A stretch of 64,000 nucleotides of DNA from Stenotrophomonas beteli (GCF_001431665.1 NZ_LLXV01000019.1:62001-126000); one strand, 5' to 3'; positions 1 to 9,031 are shown, counted from the stretch's first letter. The notes: a model not told the origin generated them from the letters alone. Numbers and translations are program-made.

Positions 1-1065
1 GCGCCGCGCACGCCGCTGGAGCAGGAGCTGGCCGCGCTGTTCGCCCAGGCGCTGGGCCGCGATGCGCCCGTGGCAGTGGATGCGGACTTCTTCAGCCTCG
101 GCGGCGACTCGCTGTCGGCGGTGCACCTGCTGCTGGCCATCGAACAGCGCTGGCGCTGTGATCTGGGCCTGGGTGCCTTGTTCGCGCAGCCCACCGTGGC
201 CGCGCTGGCGGTTCGTGTTGCCGAACCGCCCGCACTGGCCGACCACGCGCTGGGGCCGGTGATCGCGTTGGCCGCGACCGACGCTGCCGGGCCCACGCCG
301 CTGTTCGTGCTGCACCCGGCCGGTGGCATCGCCTGGAATTACCGGACCCTGGCCCGGGCGCTGCACCCGGTGCGCCCGGTGTACGGCCTGCAGTCGCCTG
401 CGCTGGACGCGCGGCTGCCTCTGCCGAGCAGCATCGAGGCGATGGCCAATGAGTACGTACAGCGCGTGGTCGCGCTGCAGCCGAAGGGGCCGCTGCATCT
501 GCTGGGCTGGTCGGTCGGCGGCATCCTCGCCCAGGCGATGGCGGTGCGCCTGCATGAGATCGGACGCGAGGTGGGTGAGCTGGTGCTGCTCGATGCCTAT
601 CCCAGTGAATGCTGGAGGGATGAGCCGGAGCCCGACCCGATTGCCGCGTTGCGTGCGCTGCTGGCCATTGCCGGCCATGATCCGGACGCGCATCCGGAGC
701 TGGACAGCCGCGAGCGCATCCTGGCCTTCCTGCGCCGCGGCGGCAGTGCGCTGGGCAGCCTGCCGGATGTGGTGCTCGACGGCGTGGTGCGCGCGGTGAC
801 CGGCACCAACCGATTGATACGCGAACACATCCATCGGCCCTTCGACGGGACGCTGGTACACGTGCGTGCAGGGCGCGATCACCAGGCGCGGCCGCAGCTG
901 CAGTCGGAGCTGTGGCGTGCACATGCGCGCGCGGTGCAGGCGCTGGAGCTGCCGTTCGTGCATGCCGAACTGACCGGGCGCGACGCAGTGGCGCAGCTGG
1001 CGCCGTGGTTGTCGGCGCGGCTGCGCCACTGGGACGAGCAACAGGAGATCGCAGCATGCAGTTGA
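1..1065 (+). CDS. NRPS C-terminal end: carrier protein plus thioesterase (EntF-like), partial
   Basis: The reading frame is open from the first base, so this is the 3' end of a longer gene. The first ~75 residues are a peptidyl-carrier domain with the phosphopantetheine site FFSLGGDSL. The rest is a type I thioesterase with the nucleophile elbow GWSVGG and an alpha/beta-hydrolase pattern. In EntF-type synthetases this end holds the growing 2,3-dihydroxybenzoyl-amino acid chain and releases the siderophore. The stop overlaps the start of entA, so the two are translationally coupled. Catecholate siderophore synthesis is known in S. maltophilia. The amino acid loaded cannot be judged because the adenylation domain lies outside the window. 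Confidence 0.85.
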   Translation, partial: APRTPLEQELAALFAQALGRDAPVAVDADFFSLGGDSLSAVHLLLAIEQRWRCDLGLGALFAQPTVAALAVRVAEPPALADHALGPVIALAATDAAGPTPLFVLHPAGGIAWNYRTLARALHPVRPVYGLQSPALDARLPLPSSIEAMANEYVQRVVALQPKGPLHLLGWSVGGILAQAMAVRLHEIGREVGELVLLDAYPSECWRDEPEPDPIAALRALLAIAGHDPDAHPELDSRERILAFLRRGGSALGSLPDVVLDGVVRAVTGTNRLIREHIHRPFDGTLVHVRAGRDHQARPQLQSELWRAHARAVQALELPFVHAELTGRDAVAQLAPWLSARLRHWDEQQEIAACS

Positions 1066-1814
1066 CCGGTTTTGAAGGCCGCGTGGCATTGGTGACCGGT
1101 GCCGCGGGCGGCATCGGCGAGGCACTGGTGCGGTTGTTGGCCGAGGCAGGTTGCATCGTGGTGGCGACCGATCGCGAAGCGCCTGTTACGGGAGATGTGC
1201 GTGTGCACGCCTTTGCGCTCGACGTAACCGACAGCGGCGCGGTGGACGCCCTGGTGGATCAGGTCGAGTCCAGCATCGGGCCGATCACGCTGGCCGCCAG
1301 TGTGGCCGGCGTACTGCATGTGGGCGGTGTCACCGAAACCGGCAACGATGATTGGCGCCGGGTGTTCGCAGTGAATGCCGATGGCGTGTTCCATGTCGGT
1401 CGTGCGCTCGCGCGGGTGATGCCGCCGCGCGGGCAGGGCGCCATCGTGACCGTCAGTTCCAATGCGGCCGGCGTCCCCCGGCATGGCATGGCAGCGTATG
1501 CCGCATCCAAGGCCGCAGCGACCATGTTCACACGGTGCCTCGGGCTGGAGCTGGCGCCGCTGGGCATCCGCTGCAACATCGTTGCCCCGGGCTCGACGCT
1601 GACCCCGATGCAGACCGGCATGTGGCGGGACGAGCACGGTGCCGAGCGGGTGATCGCAGGCAACCTGGAGACCTACAAGGCCGGCATTCCACTGCGCAAA
1701 CTCGCCACCCCAGAGGATGTCGCCCATTCGGTGATGTTCCTGCTCTCCGAGCAAGCCGGGCACGTGGCGATGAGCGATCTGTATGTCGACGGCGGCGCCA
1801 CCCTGCGCGGCTGA
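1056..1814 (+). CDS. entA: 2,3-dihydro-2,3-dihydroxybenzoate dehydrogenase
   Basis: A 252-residue short-chain dehydrogenase. The N-terminus carries the NAD-binding glycine motif [12 protein letters not shown], followed by VAGV (the usual NAG position), the catalytic Ser of VTVSSNAA, and the YAASKAA motif with catalytic Tyr and Lys. It ends with the typical [10 protein letters not shown]. EntA oxidises 2,3-dihydro-2,3-dihydroxybenzoate to 2,3-dihydroxybenzoate, the catechol unit of the siderophore. The EntA assignment rests on SDR family plus direct overlap (ATG ten bases before the stop) with the NRPS gene. The longer frame beginning at 912 lies inside the NRPS gene and was not used. Confidence 0.9.
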   Translation: MQLTGFEGRVALVTGAAGGIGEALVRLLAEAGCIVVATDREAPVTGDVRVHAFALDVTDSGAVDALVDQVESSIGPITLAASVAGVLHVGGVTETGNDDWRRVFAVNADGVFHVGRALARVMPPRGQGAIVTVSSNAAGVPRHGMAAYAASKAAATMFTRCLGLELAPLGIRCNIVAPGSTLTPMQTGMWRDEHGAERVIAGNLETYKAGIPLRKLATPEDVAHSVMFLLSEQAGHVAMSDLYVDGGATLRG

Positions 1815-2254
1815 GCTCCGAGCGCCTCTGCCTGGGCCGACACTCGATCATCGGCCAATTCTACGTTCTGACAACGACCACACATCAGCGTCGCCGGCTC
1901 TTGGAAAGCAAAGCTGCAGCATGTGCAATCGACCAGTTTCACTACATCAAACAGCGCGGGCTCGTACAGTCACACGCATGGGTCGTCATGCCGGATCACG
2001 TCCACTGGATGTTCGAGCTGCGCGCAGCTCACCTTCCAGACATCGCGCGCCGGATGAAATCGTCGAGCGCGCTTGCTCTGAATCGCTTGGCGGGGCGTCG
2101 ATGTACGGTGTGGCAGCCTGGCTGCTTTGATCATGCAGTGAGGGCCGAGGAGTCGCTGGCGCGACAAGCGCTGTACATCCTGGGGAATCCGGTACGCGCC
2201 GGTCTTGCTGGGCAGATTGGCGAGTATCCGTATGCATGGCCGGCCTGGTTCTGA
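1811..2254 (+). CDS. REP-associated tyrosine transposase (RAYT, Y1/IS200-like)
   Basis: About 147 residues with the single-strand transposase HUH motif in [13 protein letters not shown] and a conserved C-terminal block [11 protein letters not shown]...YPYAW. The likely catalytic Tyr is in that block. The N-terminus [20 protein letters not shown] matches the usual MSS-R-L--GR opening of this family, but the first codon is CTG (1811-1813) rather than ATG, and it overlaps the entA stop. Either CTG is used, or translation is coupled to entA, or the gene has lost its start. RAYTs are domesticated enzymes thought to move or maintain REP sequences. Here a SMAG-type REP begins at the stop codon. The last 16 residues end cleanly, so the body is not truncated. 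Confidence 0.8.
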   Translation: MSSERLCLGRHSIIGQFYVLTTTTHQRRRLLESKAAACAIDQFHYIKQRGLVQSHAWVVMPDHVHWMFELRAAHLPDIARRMKSSSALALNRLAGRRCTVWQPGCFDHAVRAEESLARQALYILGNPVRAGLAGQIGEYPYAWPAWF

Positions 2255-2277
2255 TGCCGGCCAGCGGCCGGCACTAC
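2255..2277 (-). repeat. SMAG-type REP element, single
   Basis: Read on the minus strand it begins GTAG and then forms the palindrome TGCCGGCCGCTGGCCGGCA. It lies directly behind the RAYT stop codon. The TAG inside the GTAG head is also the stop codon of the minus-strand DUF2894 gene. Confidence 0.85.
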
Positions 2278-2657
2278 CCCTTTGGTGTCTGGCGCGGCTT
2301 GCGCGTGCGCTTCGGCTTTGCGCTATCCGCACCGCTGGCGGCGCCATCCTGCAGCGCCTGCAGCCAGGACAAGGTGTCCACGTAGTCGATGAAATGCCGC
2401 AGGTAGCCGGGACTGGTCGCCTGCATCATGTCCAGCATGCGTTGCACCAGCACCGCCGAGTTCAGCGGGCCGCCGTCGGCCGGGGCCTCGGCACGCAGCG
2501 AGCGGCGCACCTGCAGTTCGCTGCGCTGCTCGGACCACTCGCGCTGCACCTGCTGCAGCATCGGCAGCTGCGGGTAATGCGGCAGCGAGCGCGACCCTGC
2601 ATCCAGGTCGCGCACCAGTGCGCGCAGGCCTTCGAGCGCTGGCGGCTTACTTGGCAT
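2274..2657 (-). CDS. DUF2894-type small basic protein, last gene of motor-like operon
   Basis: 127 residues starting MPSKPPALEGLR. The protein is mostly helical with heptad-like leucines (residues ~20-100) and ends in a lysine/arginine-rich tail with KPKRTRKPRQTPKG. No catalytic motif and no signal or membrane segment were seen, so it is probably cytoplasmic. I recall it as the DUF2894 family that accompanies DUF802/OmpA genes. Its start overlaps the 3' end of the OmpA-like gene by 11 bases, so it belongs to the same operon. The frame extends further upstream to 2792, but that part is inside the OmpA gene. Its stop codon is supplied by the REP element. Function unknown; a role as cytoplasmic partner of the stator tail is conceivable but unproven. 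Confidence 0.75.
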   Translation of the reverse strand: MPSKPPALEGLRALVRDLDAGSRSLPHYPQLPMLQQVQREWSEQRSELQVRRSLRAEAPADGGPLNSAVLVQRMLDMMQATSPGYLRHFIDYVDTLSWLQALQDGAASGADSAKPKRTRKPRQTPKG

Positions 2658-3285
2658 CCGGCGCCTTGGGCTTGGGAATCGGCGCGATCTCGACGCGACG
2701 GTTGCGTGCGCGGCCCTCTTCATTGGCATTGGAACTGACCGGCTGCTCGCTGCCGAACGCGGCGGCGAACACGGCGTCAGCCGGTACGCCATCGGCGATC
2801 AGGGTGCGGGTCACGGTCAGTGATCGCTGCGCGGACAGCTCCCAGTTGTCGGCGAAGCGGCGGTTGCCTTCGCGCACCGGTGCGTCATCGGTGAAGCCGC
2901 TGACCATCAGGATCTCCTCGCGGCTGCCCAGGTAGGCGGCCAGCGGTGCGGCCAGGCTGCGCAGCAGCTCCTGGCCTTCCGGCTGCAGCTGGTCGGAGTT
3001 CAGCGCGAACAACACGCTGCCGCTGATGCCGATGCGGCCGTCGACCAAGGTCACGCGACCGGCGGCCAGCGGGCCAGCCAGTGCCTGCTCCAGTGTCTGT
3101 AGGCGCTTGGCTTCGGCCTGGCGCTGCTTCACTTCCTGGTCCAGCCGCTGCGACAGCTCCAGCTGCACGGCGACCACGCCGACCAGGATCAGCACGAACG
3201 CGCCCAGCAACACCGACATCAGGTCGCCGAAGGCGGCCCAGATCGGGGCGTGCGAACCGCCGTCGACCTCCAGCTCGTCGCTCAT
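2647..3285 (-). CDS. MotB/ZorB-like OmpA-family protein
   Basis: 212 residues. A single N-terminal membrane segment (about 22-42) follows WAAFGDLMSVLLGAF, which places an acidic residue, Asp21, at the membrane entry just as in MotB and ZorB stator units. A coiled-coil linker (about 45-75) leads to an OmpA-like peptidoglycan-binding domain (about 95-205) with GFTDDAPV, NWELSAQRS and GRARNRRVEI. It overlaps the DUF802 gene by four bases (ATGA). Role by family: it anchors an ion-driven inner-membrane motor to peptidoglycan. The pairing with a MotA/ExbB-fold partner supports this; what the motor drives is unknown. Confidence 0.85.
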   Translation of the reverse strand: MSDELEVDGGSHAPIWAAFGDLMSVLLGAFVLILVGVVAVQLELSQRLDQEVKQRQAEAKRLQTLEQALAGPLAAGRVTLVDGRIGISGSVLFALNSDQLQPEGQELLRSLAAPLAAYLGSREEILMVSGFTDDAPVREGNRRFADNWELSAQRSLTVTRTLIADGVPADAVFAAAFGSEQPVSSNANEEGRARNRRVEIAPIPKPKAPDAK

Positions 3286-5513
3286 GCGCTGCCGGCCTTG
3301 CCGCGGCGCGTGGCCAGCTGCTGCAGTTCTTCCATCACCTGCTTCTGCGACAGCAGGCTGAGGTCGACCACCTCGCGCGCCTGTGCCACGTAATAGGCCA
3401 GCTGTTCATCGCTGCGCGCCAGCGAGGCATCCAGTGCACCGCCGATCTGCTCCAGTCGGCCGGACAGCTCGCTGGAGGCGCTGCCGAACTGCGCGACGGC
3501 TTCACCGAAGGCACCGGCCAGCTGGCCTACGTCGCCGGCGCTGCCACTGAGCTGCGCGGCGATGCTGTCCAGCTTGCCGGTCTCGGCGGCGATATGGTCG
3601 GTGAAACGGTTGCCAACGCGTTCCAGCAGCGCGGCCGAACCACCGACCAGTGCGTCCACCGCCGTGCGCTGTTCGTGCGAGGCATGGTTGATCGCATCGA
3701 GCAGGGTCTGCACGGTGGCCAACAGGCGGCCGCGTTCTTCCAGCATGGCGTTGTCGCGTACCAGGCTTTCAGAAAGCGTGCTGCGCAGTTCATTGATGAC
3801 GTCGGCGGCAGCCTTCGGCGCAGCGGCGGCGGTCTGCAGCAGCGTGGACACTTCGGCGAGGGTGGCGCTGGCCTGCGCGCGGCCGTTCTCGCCGATCTGC
3901 TGTGCGGTCGTGGCCAGCGCGTCGCAGACCTGCTGCTGCTGCGCGGCCAGATCGCGGGAGACGGCCTGCAATGCGTCGCTCCAGTGTCGCAGGCGCTGCT
4001 CATCGCTGGCCTGCAACTGCGAATGCAGCGTGGCGTGCGCCTGCCGCAGTTCGGCGCTGACCGCGTCCCAACGCGCCTGGCGCTGTTGTTCACGGCGGTC
4101 CAGGCTGGCCTGCAGTTCGGCGTGCGCGGCCGCAGCGGCGGCCTGAGCGGCCTGCCAATCCTGCGTGCGCTGCTGCTCGTGGCCCTGCAGCAGTGACTGG
4201 CTGGCGGCGTGGCGTTCGTCCAGCGCCTGCAGCAATGCCTGCGCACGCTCATCCAGATGCTGACTGGCGGCCTGCAGGGCCTGCTGCTGGCGCTCGGCCA
4301 GCGTGGCATTCAGTGCCTGCTGGTGTTCAGCGGCGGCGCGCCAGGCCTCGGCGTTGCCGTTGGCATCGGCCTGCAGCCGCTCGCCGATGCGGGCGAGCAG
4401 TGCATCGGCCTGCGCACCCTGGCCATCGCTGAAGGCCTGCAGGTGCTGGCGAAGATCGTTCACCAGCGCCTGCTGTGCCTGGGTCTGTTCGCCGACGACC
4501 TTGGCCCAGCTGGCCTCGGTCGCAACGCGGCTGCGCTCGAAGCCGTCGCTGAGGCCGGCCAGCTGCTGCTGCACGGCCTGTTCGACGCGTGCGTGCAGTG
4601 CTTCGCCGTGACGGGCCAGGCCAGCCAGGGTGGTCTCGGCCAACGGCTGCAACGCACCGCCGATCGCAGTGGCACTGGCTTCGGCGCCTTCGCGCAGCGA
4701 CTGCTGCAGCGAAAGTGCCAACCGCTCCTGGAGCGTCTGGCTCTGGGTGAGGAATTCAGCCTGGCCGGCCAGCAGGCGCTCATTGGCGGCCGCGCTGTGC
4801 TGTTCAAAGGTGCTGGTCATTGCCTGCAGGCGGTCGACCAGGCCGGGAAGGGCGGCGGACTGCGCCTGCAGCAGGCGCAGCGATTCGGCGCGCTGCCAGG
4901 CCTGCGAGTACGGATGCAGGTCACCGGCAATGGCCCGGTCCAGCTGCTGCACGGCCTGCAGGCGGTCCCGGCGCAGCAGCGCCGCCAGCAGGCCCAGCAT
5001 GGCCGAGCTGGCCACGCCTGCGATCGAGGTGCCGAATGCCACCGCCAGGCCCTGCACCGGCGAGGCCAGCGAGCCGCGGATGGCGGCCATGTCGGTCGCG
5101 CTCTGCAGCGCCAGGCCGGTGCCGCGCAGCGTGTCCATCATGCCCAGCAGGGTGCCGAGCATGCCCAGCAGCACCAGCAGGCCGACCAGGTACGGGGTCA
5201 GTACCGGTGCGGGCAGGGCAGTGCGCTCGCCTTCCACGCGCAGGCGCACGGCGTTGCGCAGGCCCACCGGCACGCGCTCCAGCCAGGGGGCGAGGCTTTC
5301 CTTCGCGCTGGACAGATCGTTCAGTGCGGTGCGCAGGCCGTTGCTGGCCTGGCGGTAGCGGTACAACTCCACGCCGCCGGCGATGTAGCAGGCCGCGATG
5401 ATCGCCGCGACCGCTGCACCCAGCGGATGCACCGACACATAGCCAATGCCGATCCAGCACACGGCCAGCAGGCCGACAAGGAATACAACGACATGGAAAG
5501 CAGTTCTGGACAT
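3282..5513 (-). CDS. DUF802 protein: MotA/ExbB-like membrane domain with giant coiled-coil tail
   Basis: 743 residues. Two short membrane helices (about 5-25 and 30-48) are followed by two helices typical of the MotA/TolQ/ExbB fold: about 105-128 (LVLLGMLGTLLGMMDT) and about 150-180 (AFGTSIAGVASSAMLGLL). From about 190 to 720 the chain is almost unbroken Ala/Gln/Glu/Leu-rich coiled coil. The longer frame that begins at 5654 runs back through the DUF3348 gene; MSRTAFH... preceded by GGAAC is the better start. Flagellar MotA lacks such a tail, while ZorA of the Zorya anti-phage system has one. Together with the overlapping MotB-like gene this suggests a proton- or sodium-driven rotary unit with a long cytoplasmic shaft. 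Confidence 0.85.
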   Translation of the reverse strand: MSRTAFHVVVFLVGLLAVCWIGIGYVSVHPLGAAVAAIIAACYIAGGVELYRYRQASNGLRTALNDLSSAKESLAPWLERVPVGLRNAVRLRVEGERTALPAPVLTPYLVGLLVLLGMLGTLLGMMDTLRGTGLALQSATDMAAIRGSLASPVQGLAVAFGTSIAGVASSAMLGLLAALLRRDRLQAVQQLDRAIAGDLHPYSQAWQRAESLRLLQAQSAALPGLVDRLQAMTSTFEQHSAAANERLLAGQAEFLTQSQTLQERLALSLQQSLREGAEASATAIGGALQPLAETTLAGLARHGEALHARVEQAVQQQLAGLSDGFERSRVATEASWAKVVGEQTQAQQALVNDLRQHLQAFSDGQGAQADALLARIGERLQADANGNAEAWRAAAEHQQALNATLAERQQQALQAASQHLDERAQALLQALDERHAASQSLLQGHEQQRTQDWQAAQAAAAAAHAELQASLDRREQQRQARWDAVSAELRQAHATLHSQLQASDEQRLRHWSDALQAVSRDLAAQQQQVCDALATTAQQIGENGRAQASATLAEVSTLLQTAAAAPKAAADVINELRSTLSESLVRDNAMLEERGRLLATVQTLLDAINHASHEQRTAVDALVGGSAALLERVGNRFTDHIAAETGKLDSIAAQLSGSAGDVGQLAGAFGEAVAQFGSASSELSGRLEQIGGALDASLARSDEQLAYYVAQAREVVDLSLLSQKQVMEELQQLATRRGKAGSA

Positions 5514-5523
5514 GGTGTTCCGG

Positions 5524-6177
5524 TCAGTGGGAGCGCAGGGCGTCTTGCAGCCCTTCGATCGGGTGGAAGCGCAGCTGCAGCTCGGCGAGCAGCAGCGTGC
5601 GCATGTCGTGGCGGAAGGCCGCGCGCCAGTCGGGCTGGCCGTGCACGCGTTCAAAGCGGGCGCCGAGCACCGTCGGCGCGATGGCCAGCAGGCTGTGCTC
5701 GCGCGGGGTGAGGGTCTGTTCCATCACCGCATCTACTTCGGCCAGCCGAGCCAGGTCGGGCGACGCCTGCACCAGCTGGTCGCGCAGGCGGCCGCGCAGG
5801 CGCCCGGTGGCGGTCTGGATGGCCTGCTGCAGCACCCGGTAGCGCTGGCGCAGCGAGGCGAAATTCGGCACAGCGGCCGCTTCGGCCAGGTCCAGCAGGC
5901 GCTCGGCCTCGGCGTCCTCGTTGATCGAGGCCAGCAGGCTGGCATGCGCCTGGGCGCAGTCGGCCAGCACGTCCTCGACCGCTTCGGCGGCTTCACCGGG
6001 CTCGGGCAGGCGTCCGCCCAGCGCCCCGGACAGGGCCACGGCACGGCTCCAGTCCACCCACTGGCCGAGGCGATCGGTCAGGGCGGGACTGCTGGCCGGC
6101 ATCGCGCCGTCGCTGAGACGGGCGAGCAGGCGGAGGAACTCCGGTCCACCCAGGACCGGCTGCGCTGCGTTCGCCAT
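5524..6177 (-). CDS. DUF3348 family protein, first gene of motor-like operon
   Basis: 217 residues, no signal peptide or membrane segment, predominantly helical. Motifs such as LTDRLGQWVDWSRAVALS (about 30-50) and a C-terminal DWRAAFRHDMRTLLLAELQ...RFHPIEGLQ block are characteristic of what I recall as DUF3348. It lies 10 bases ahead of the DUF802 gene. I chose the ATG MANAAQP at 6177 because the six-codon extension to 6195 would need a TTG start. Function unknown. Being first in the operon and soluble, it could be the cytoplasmic regulator or effector contacting the DUF802 tail; this is inference only. Confidence 0.75.
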   Translation of the reverse strand: MANAAQPVLGGPEFLRLLARLSDGAMPASSPALTDRLGQWVDWSRAVALSGALGGRLPEPGEAAEAVEDVLADCAQAHASLLASINEDAEAERLLDLAEAAAVPNFASLRQRYRVLQQAIQTATGRLRGRLRDQLVQASPDLARLAEVDAVMEQTLTPREHSLLAIAPTVLGARFERVHGQPDWRAAFRHDMRTLLLAELQLRFHPIEGLQDALRSH

Positions 6178-6322
6178 CAAGGGGTGAGGGGCCAAAAACC
6201 GTTGATTTTACAACCAGATGACCCCGGCTGGATGAAGGCGTGGCCGGGGCGGGGCGCCCGCAGGCGCGACAAGGCTTAGAATGTCCGGCTGCACCCATCC
6301 CGTTCGACCCCTGGAGTACCCC

Positions 6323-7246
6323 ATGACTGTTGCGCAGTTCTACCCGATCGGCACCCCCGGACAGCCCTGGGGCGACGCGGAACGCGCACAGTGGCGGGCC
6401 CGCCAGCAGCGCCAGCGCAGCTACCACGATGACGTGGTGGCCGCCCTTGAGCGCCTGGACGACAGCATTTTCGATGTGATCCAGTACGGCCAGCTGGACT
6501 ACGCACCGGACCACTACCCCTTGTTCGCCGTGGTCAACCACGACTGGAACCCGGCGCTGCCGACCGCGCTGATCACCGGTGGCGTGCATGGCTACGAGAC
6601 CAGCGGCGTACACGGCGCCCTGCAGTTCCTGGAACAGCAGGCCGAGCGTTACCTGGGCCGGCTGAACCTGATCGTGGCGCCGTGCGTCAGCCCATGGGGT
6701 TACGAGCGCATCCAGCGCTGGAACCCGGATGCGATCGACCCCAACCGCAGTTTCCGTGACGGCGGCCAGATCGAAGAGGCCGCCGCCCTGATGGCCTGGG
6801 TGGCCGAGCGCAAGCCGAACCTGCTGGTGCACCTGGACCTGCACGAGACCACCGACAGCGACCTGCACGAGTTCGATCCGGCCCGCTGCGCCCGCGACGG
6901 CAAGCCGTTCGAGCGCGACACCATTCCGGATGGCTTCTATGTGATCGGCAACAGCGAAGATCCGCAGGCCGAGTTCCAGAAGGCCCTGATCGCCGCAGTG
7001 GCGCCCATCACCCACATCGCCCCGGCCGACGCCGAGGGCAACCTGGTCGGCCTGCCGCTGCAGTCGCCGGGCGTGGTCTGGGGCGAGTCGCGCTCGATCG
7101 GCGCCTGCGCCGGCTTCACCGATGCACGCTTTGCCACCACCACCGAAGTCTATCCGGACAGTCCGCGCACCAACCCGCAGGAATGCAACGACGCCCAGGT
7201 GGCGGCGGTGTGCGCGGGCCTGGATTTCGCCCTGGCGGCGCAGTAA
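6323..7246 (+). CDS. M14-family metallocarboxypeptidase-like hydrolase
   Basis: 307 residues without a signal peptide. The zinc-binding HxxE lies in TGGVHGYETSG (about residue 90), the third ligand in HLDLHETTDSD (about 175), and there is a substrate-binding NPNRSF-like DPNRSFRD (about 145). This is the carboxypeptidase A/succinylglutamate-desuccinylase fold. The substrate is not deducible. A 14-codon upstream extension was rejected in favour of the ATG at 6323, which follows CTGGAG. It stands alone, divergent from the DUF3348 operon. Its last 97 bases are overlapped on the other strand by the read-through end of eptA. Confidence 0.8.
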   Translation: MTVAQFYPIGTPGQPWGDAERAQWRARQQRQRSYHDDVVAALERLDDSIFDVIQYGQLDYAPDHYPLFAVVNHDWNPALPTALITGGVHGYETSGVHGALQFLEQQAERYLGRLNLIVAPCVSPWGYERIQRWNPDAIDPNRSFRDGGQIEEAAALMAWVAERKPNLLVHLDLHETTDSDLHEFDPARCARDGKPFERDTIPDGFYVIGNSEDPQAEFQKALIAAVAPITHIAPADAEGNLVGLPLQSPGVVWGESRSIGACAGFTDARFATTTEVYPDSPRTNPQECNDAQVAAVCAGLDFALAAQ

Positions 7247-8958
7247 CGCGCCACGTTCCTGGCAGCGACCGGCATCAACCGGCGCTGCCTCACTGGCGAG
7301 GTGGCCACAGCCGGTGAAGCCGACGGGCGGCAACCGGCGAACACATCCAGATCGCGCTGGTACACCGCGCTGTTGACCCCGAACAGGCCCAGCAGCGAGT
7401 GGAAGACGTTGTCGTGGCTGTGCGCCCGGTGCAGGGCATTCTCGCGCAGGCAGGCCAGGTCCAGGCCTGCGTTGCGGCTGAACTCCGGCGAGAACCACAT
7501 CACCATCGGCACCTGGGTCTGCTCGCGGGGTGCGATGATGTAAGGCGTGCCGTGCAGGTACATGCCGCGTTCGCCCAGCGACTCCCCATGGTCGGACACG
7601 TAGATCAGCGCAACGTCGCGCCGGTCCGAATAGCCCTGCAGCAGGTCGATGGCCTGGCCCAGCATGTGGTCGGTATGCACCAGGGTGTTGTCGTAGGTGT
7701 TGACCAGTGCCTCGTTGCTGCAGTGCTGGATCTGGTTGCTGTCGCAGGTCGGGCTGAAGGCACGCGAGGCTGCCGGATAGCGCTCGAAGTAGGTCGGGCC
7801 GTGGCTGCCGAGCTGGTGCAGCACGATCAGGGCGTCACCGTTGAATCCGTCGATGCGTGCGCCGAGCTGATGCAGCAGCACGTCGTCATGGCAGGTGCCG
7901 TCGGCGTTGACGCACTGGCCGGGCACCTTCAGTGCGGGCATGTCCTCGGTCGGCACGCGTTCGCATACGCCCTTGCAGCCGCCATTGTTGTTGTTGCGCC
8001 AGAGCACGCCAACGCCGGTGCGCTGCAGGATGTCGAGCACGTTTTCTTCGGTTGCTGCGCGGACGTCGTCGTACTGGGCGCGGGTCATCTGCGAGAACAT
8101 GCACGGAACCGAGATGGCCGTTGCGGTGCCGCAGGAGGAAACATCGCTGAAGCTGATGACGCCGTCCGTGCGCGAGAGGTGTGGGTTGGTCGCGCGGGGA
8201 TAGCCGTTGAGCTGGAAATTCCGGGCGCGCGCGGTCTCGCCGACGACCAGGATCACCAGTTTCGGACGCGGGCCTGGCACGCGCCGTGCGTCCGCGCCAA
8301 TCGGGCGCAAGGGTTGCTGGCGGTTGCTGTAGAGGCCTGTCAGATAACCGTGTGTATGGCGCACCACGTTCAATGGGAGCACCTGGTCACGGAGATAGCG
8401 GTTGTTGCGCAGCAGCGAGGAGTAGTCCTTGTAGAACGCAAAGCCGATCACCAGCAGCATCGCCAGCGACGCCAGAACGTTGGCCGGCCACACCAGCAGT
8501 GACCGTATCGAATCCGCTCCGCTGGCAGTGCGCACCCAGGCCAACCCGGCAGCGGGCATCACGCCAAGCGCCAGCAGGGTCAACAGCAGCGGCAGCGAGA
8601 GATACGCGTTCAGTTCGGCCTGGTTGGTCTCGAACACGTTCTGCACCATGCTGCGATCGATCAGCACGTTGTACTGCAGCATGAAGTAGCTGCAGGCGGC
8701 GCTGGTGACAACCAGTAGCGCCAGGAGGGGCTTGCGCAGCACCGGCAGCGCCAGCAACGGTGTCAGCAGTAGATTGAACAGGCAGAACAGCAGCAGCGGT
8801 AGGCTGGCCAGGAACAGCACGCTGCGCAGGCTGTTGAGGTCGATCAGCCCCCACAGCGTTTTCCAGAGGGCGATGTTTCCAATCGTGGTGAAGAACAGTG
8901 CGGTGGCCCAGACCAGAACGATCGGATGGGGCCGAGGAAAACGGAGGCATTGACGCAC
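7150..8958 (-). CDS. eptA: Lipid A phosphoethanolamine transferase (EptA/PmrC family) with C-terminal extension
   Basis: 602 residues. Five hydrophobic N-terminal helices (about 12-185) are followed by the periplasmic sulfatase-fold domain. Zinc ligand Glu241 is in VVGETARARNF, the nucleophile Thr278 in SCGTATA, and the SDHGESLGE motif and later histidines are intact. It moves phosphoethanolamine from phosphatidylethanolamine to lipid A, a route to polymyxin tolerance. Family members usually end near the DLDVFAGCR block. Here the frame runs on for about 59 codons through a hairpin and into the antisense of the M14 gene, so the original stop appears lost by a frameshift or substitution. Last gene of a TCS-dgkA-eptA operon. 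Confidence 0.88.
   Translation of the reverse strand: MRQCLRFPRPHPIVLVWATALFFTTIGNIALWKTLWGLIDLNSLRSVLFLASLPLLLFCLFNLLLTPLLALPVLRKPLLALLVVTSAACSYFMLQYNVLIDRSMVQNVFETNQAELNAYLSLPLLLTLLALGVMPAAGLAWVRTASGADSIRSLLVWPANVLASLAMLLVIGFAFYKDYSSLLRNNRYLRDQVLPLNVVRHTHGYLTGLYSNRQQPLRPIGADARRVPGPRPKLVILVVGETARARNFQLNGYPRATNPHLSRTDGVISFSDVSSCGTATAISVPCMFSQMTRAQYDDVRAATEENVLDILQRTGVGVLWRNNNNGGCKGVCERVPTEDMPALKVPGQCVNADGTCHDDVLLHQLGARIDGFNGDALIVLHQLGSHGPTYFERYPAASRAFSPTCDSNQIQHCSNEALVNTYDNTLVHTDHMLGQAIDLLQGYSDRRDVALIYVSDHGESLGERGMYLHGTPYIIAPREQTQVPMVMWFSPEFSRNAGLDLACLRENALHRAHSHDNVFHSLLGLFGVNSAVYQRDLDVFAGCRPSASPAVATSPVRQRRLMPVAARNVARYCAARAKSRPAHTAATWASLHSCGLVRGLSG
7261..7289. terminator. Inverted repeat between convergent M14 and eptA genes
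   Basis: GGCAGCG-A-CCGG, a six-base loop, then CCGG-CGCTGCC. It lies 14 bases after the M14 stop and could end transcription from both sides. There is no long T-run. The eptA reading frame passes through it. Confidence 0.5.
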
Positions 8959-9031
8959 GAGCAGGTTCCGCAGAACAGGAGTGCGCGCAGTATCGAAACG
9001 GCTCTATCAGGAAGTTGTCAGGATTGCCGGG

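Noticed and set aside
4209-5711. 500-codon frame on the plus strand
   Set aside because: Mirror of the DUF802 coiled-coil gene; repetitive Gln/Ala/Gly composition and no start signal.
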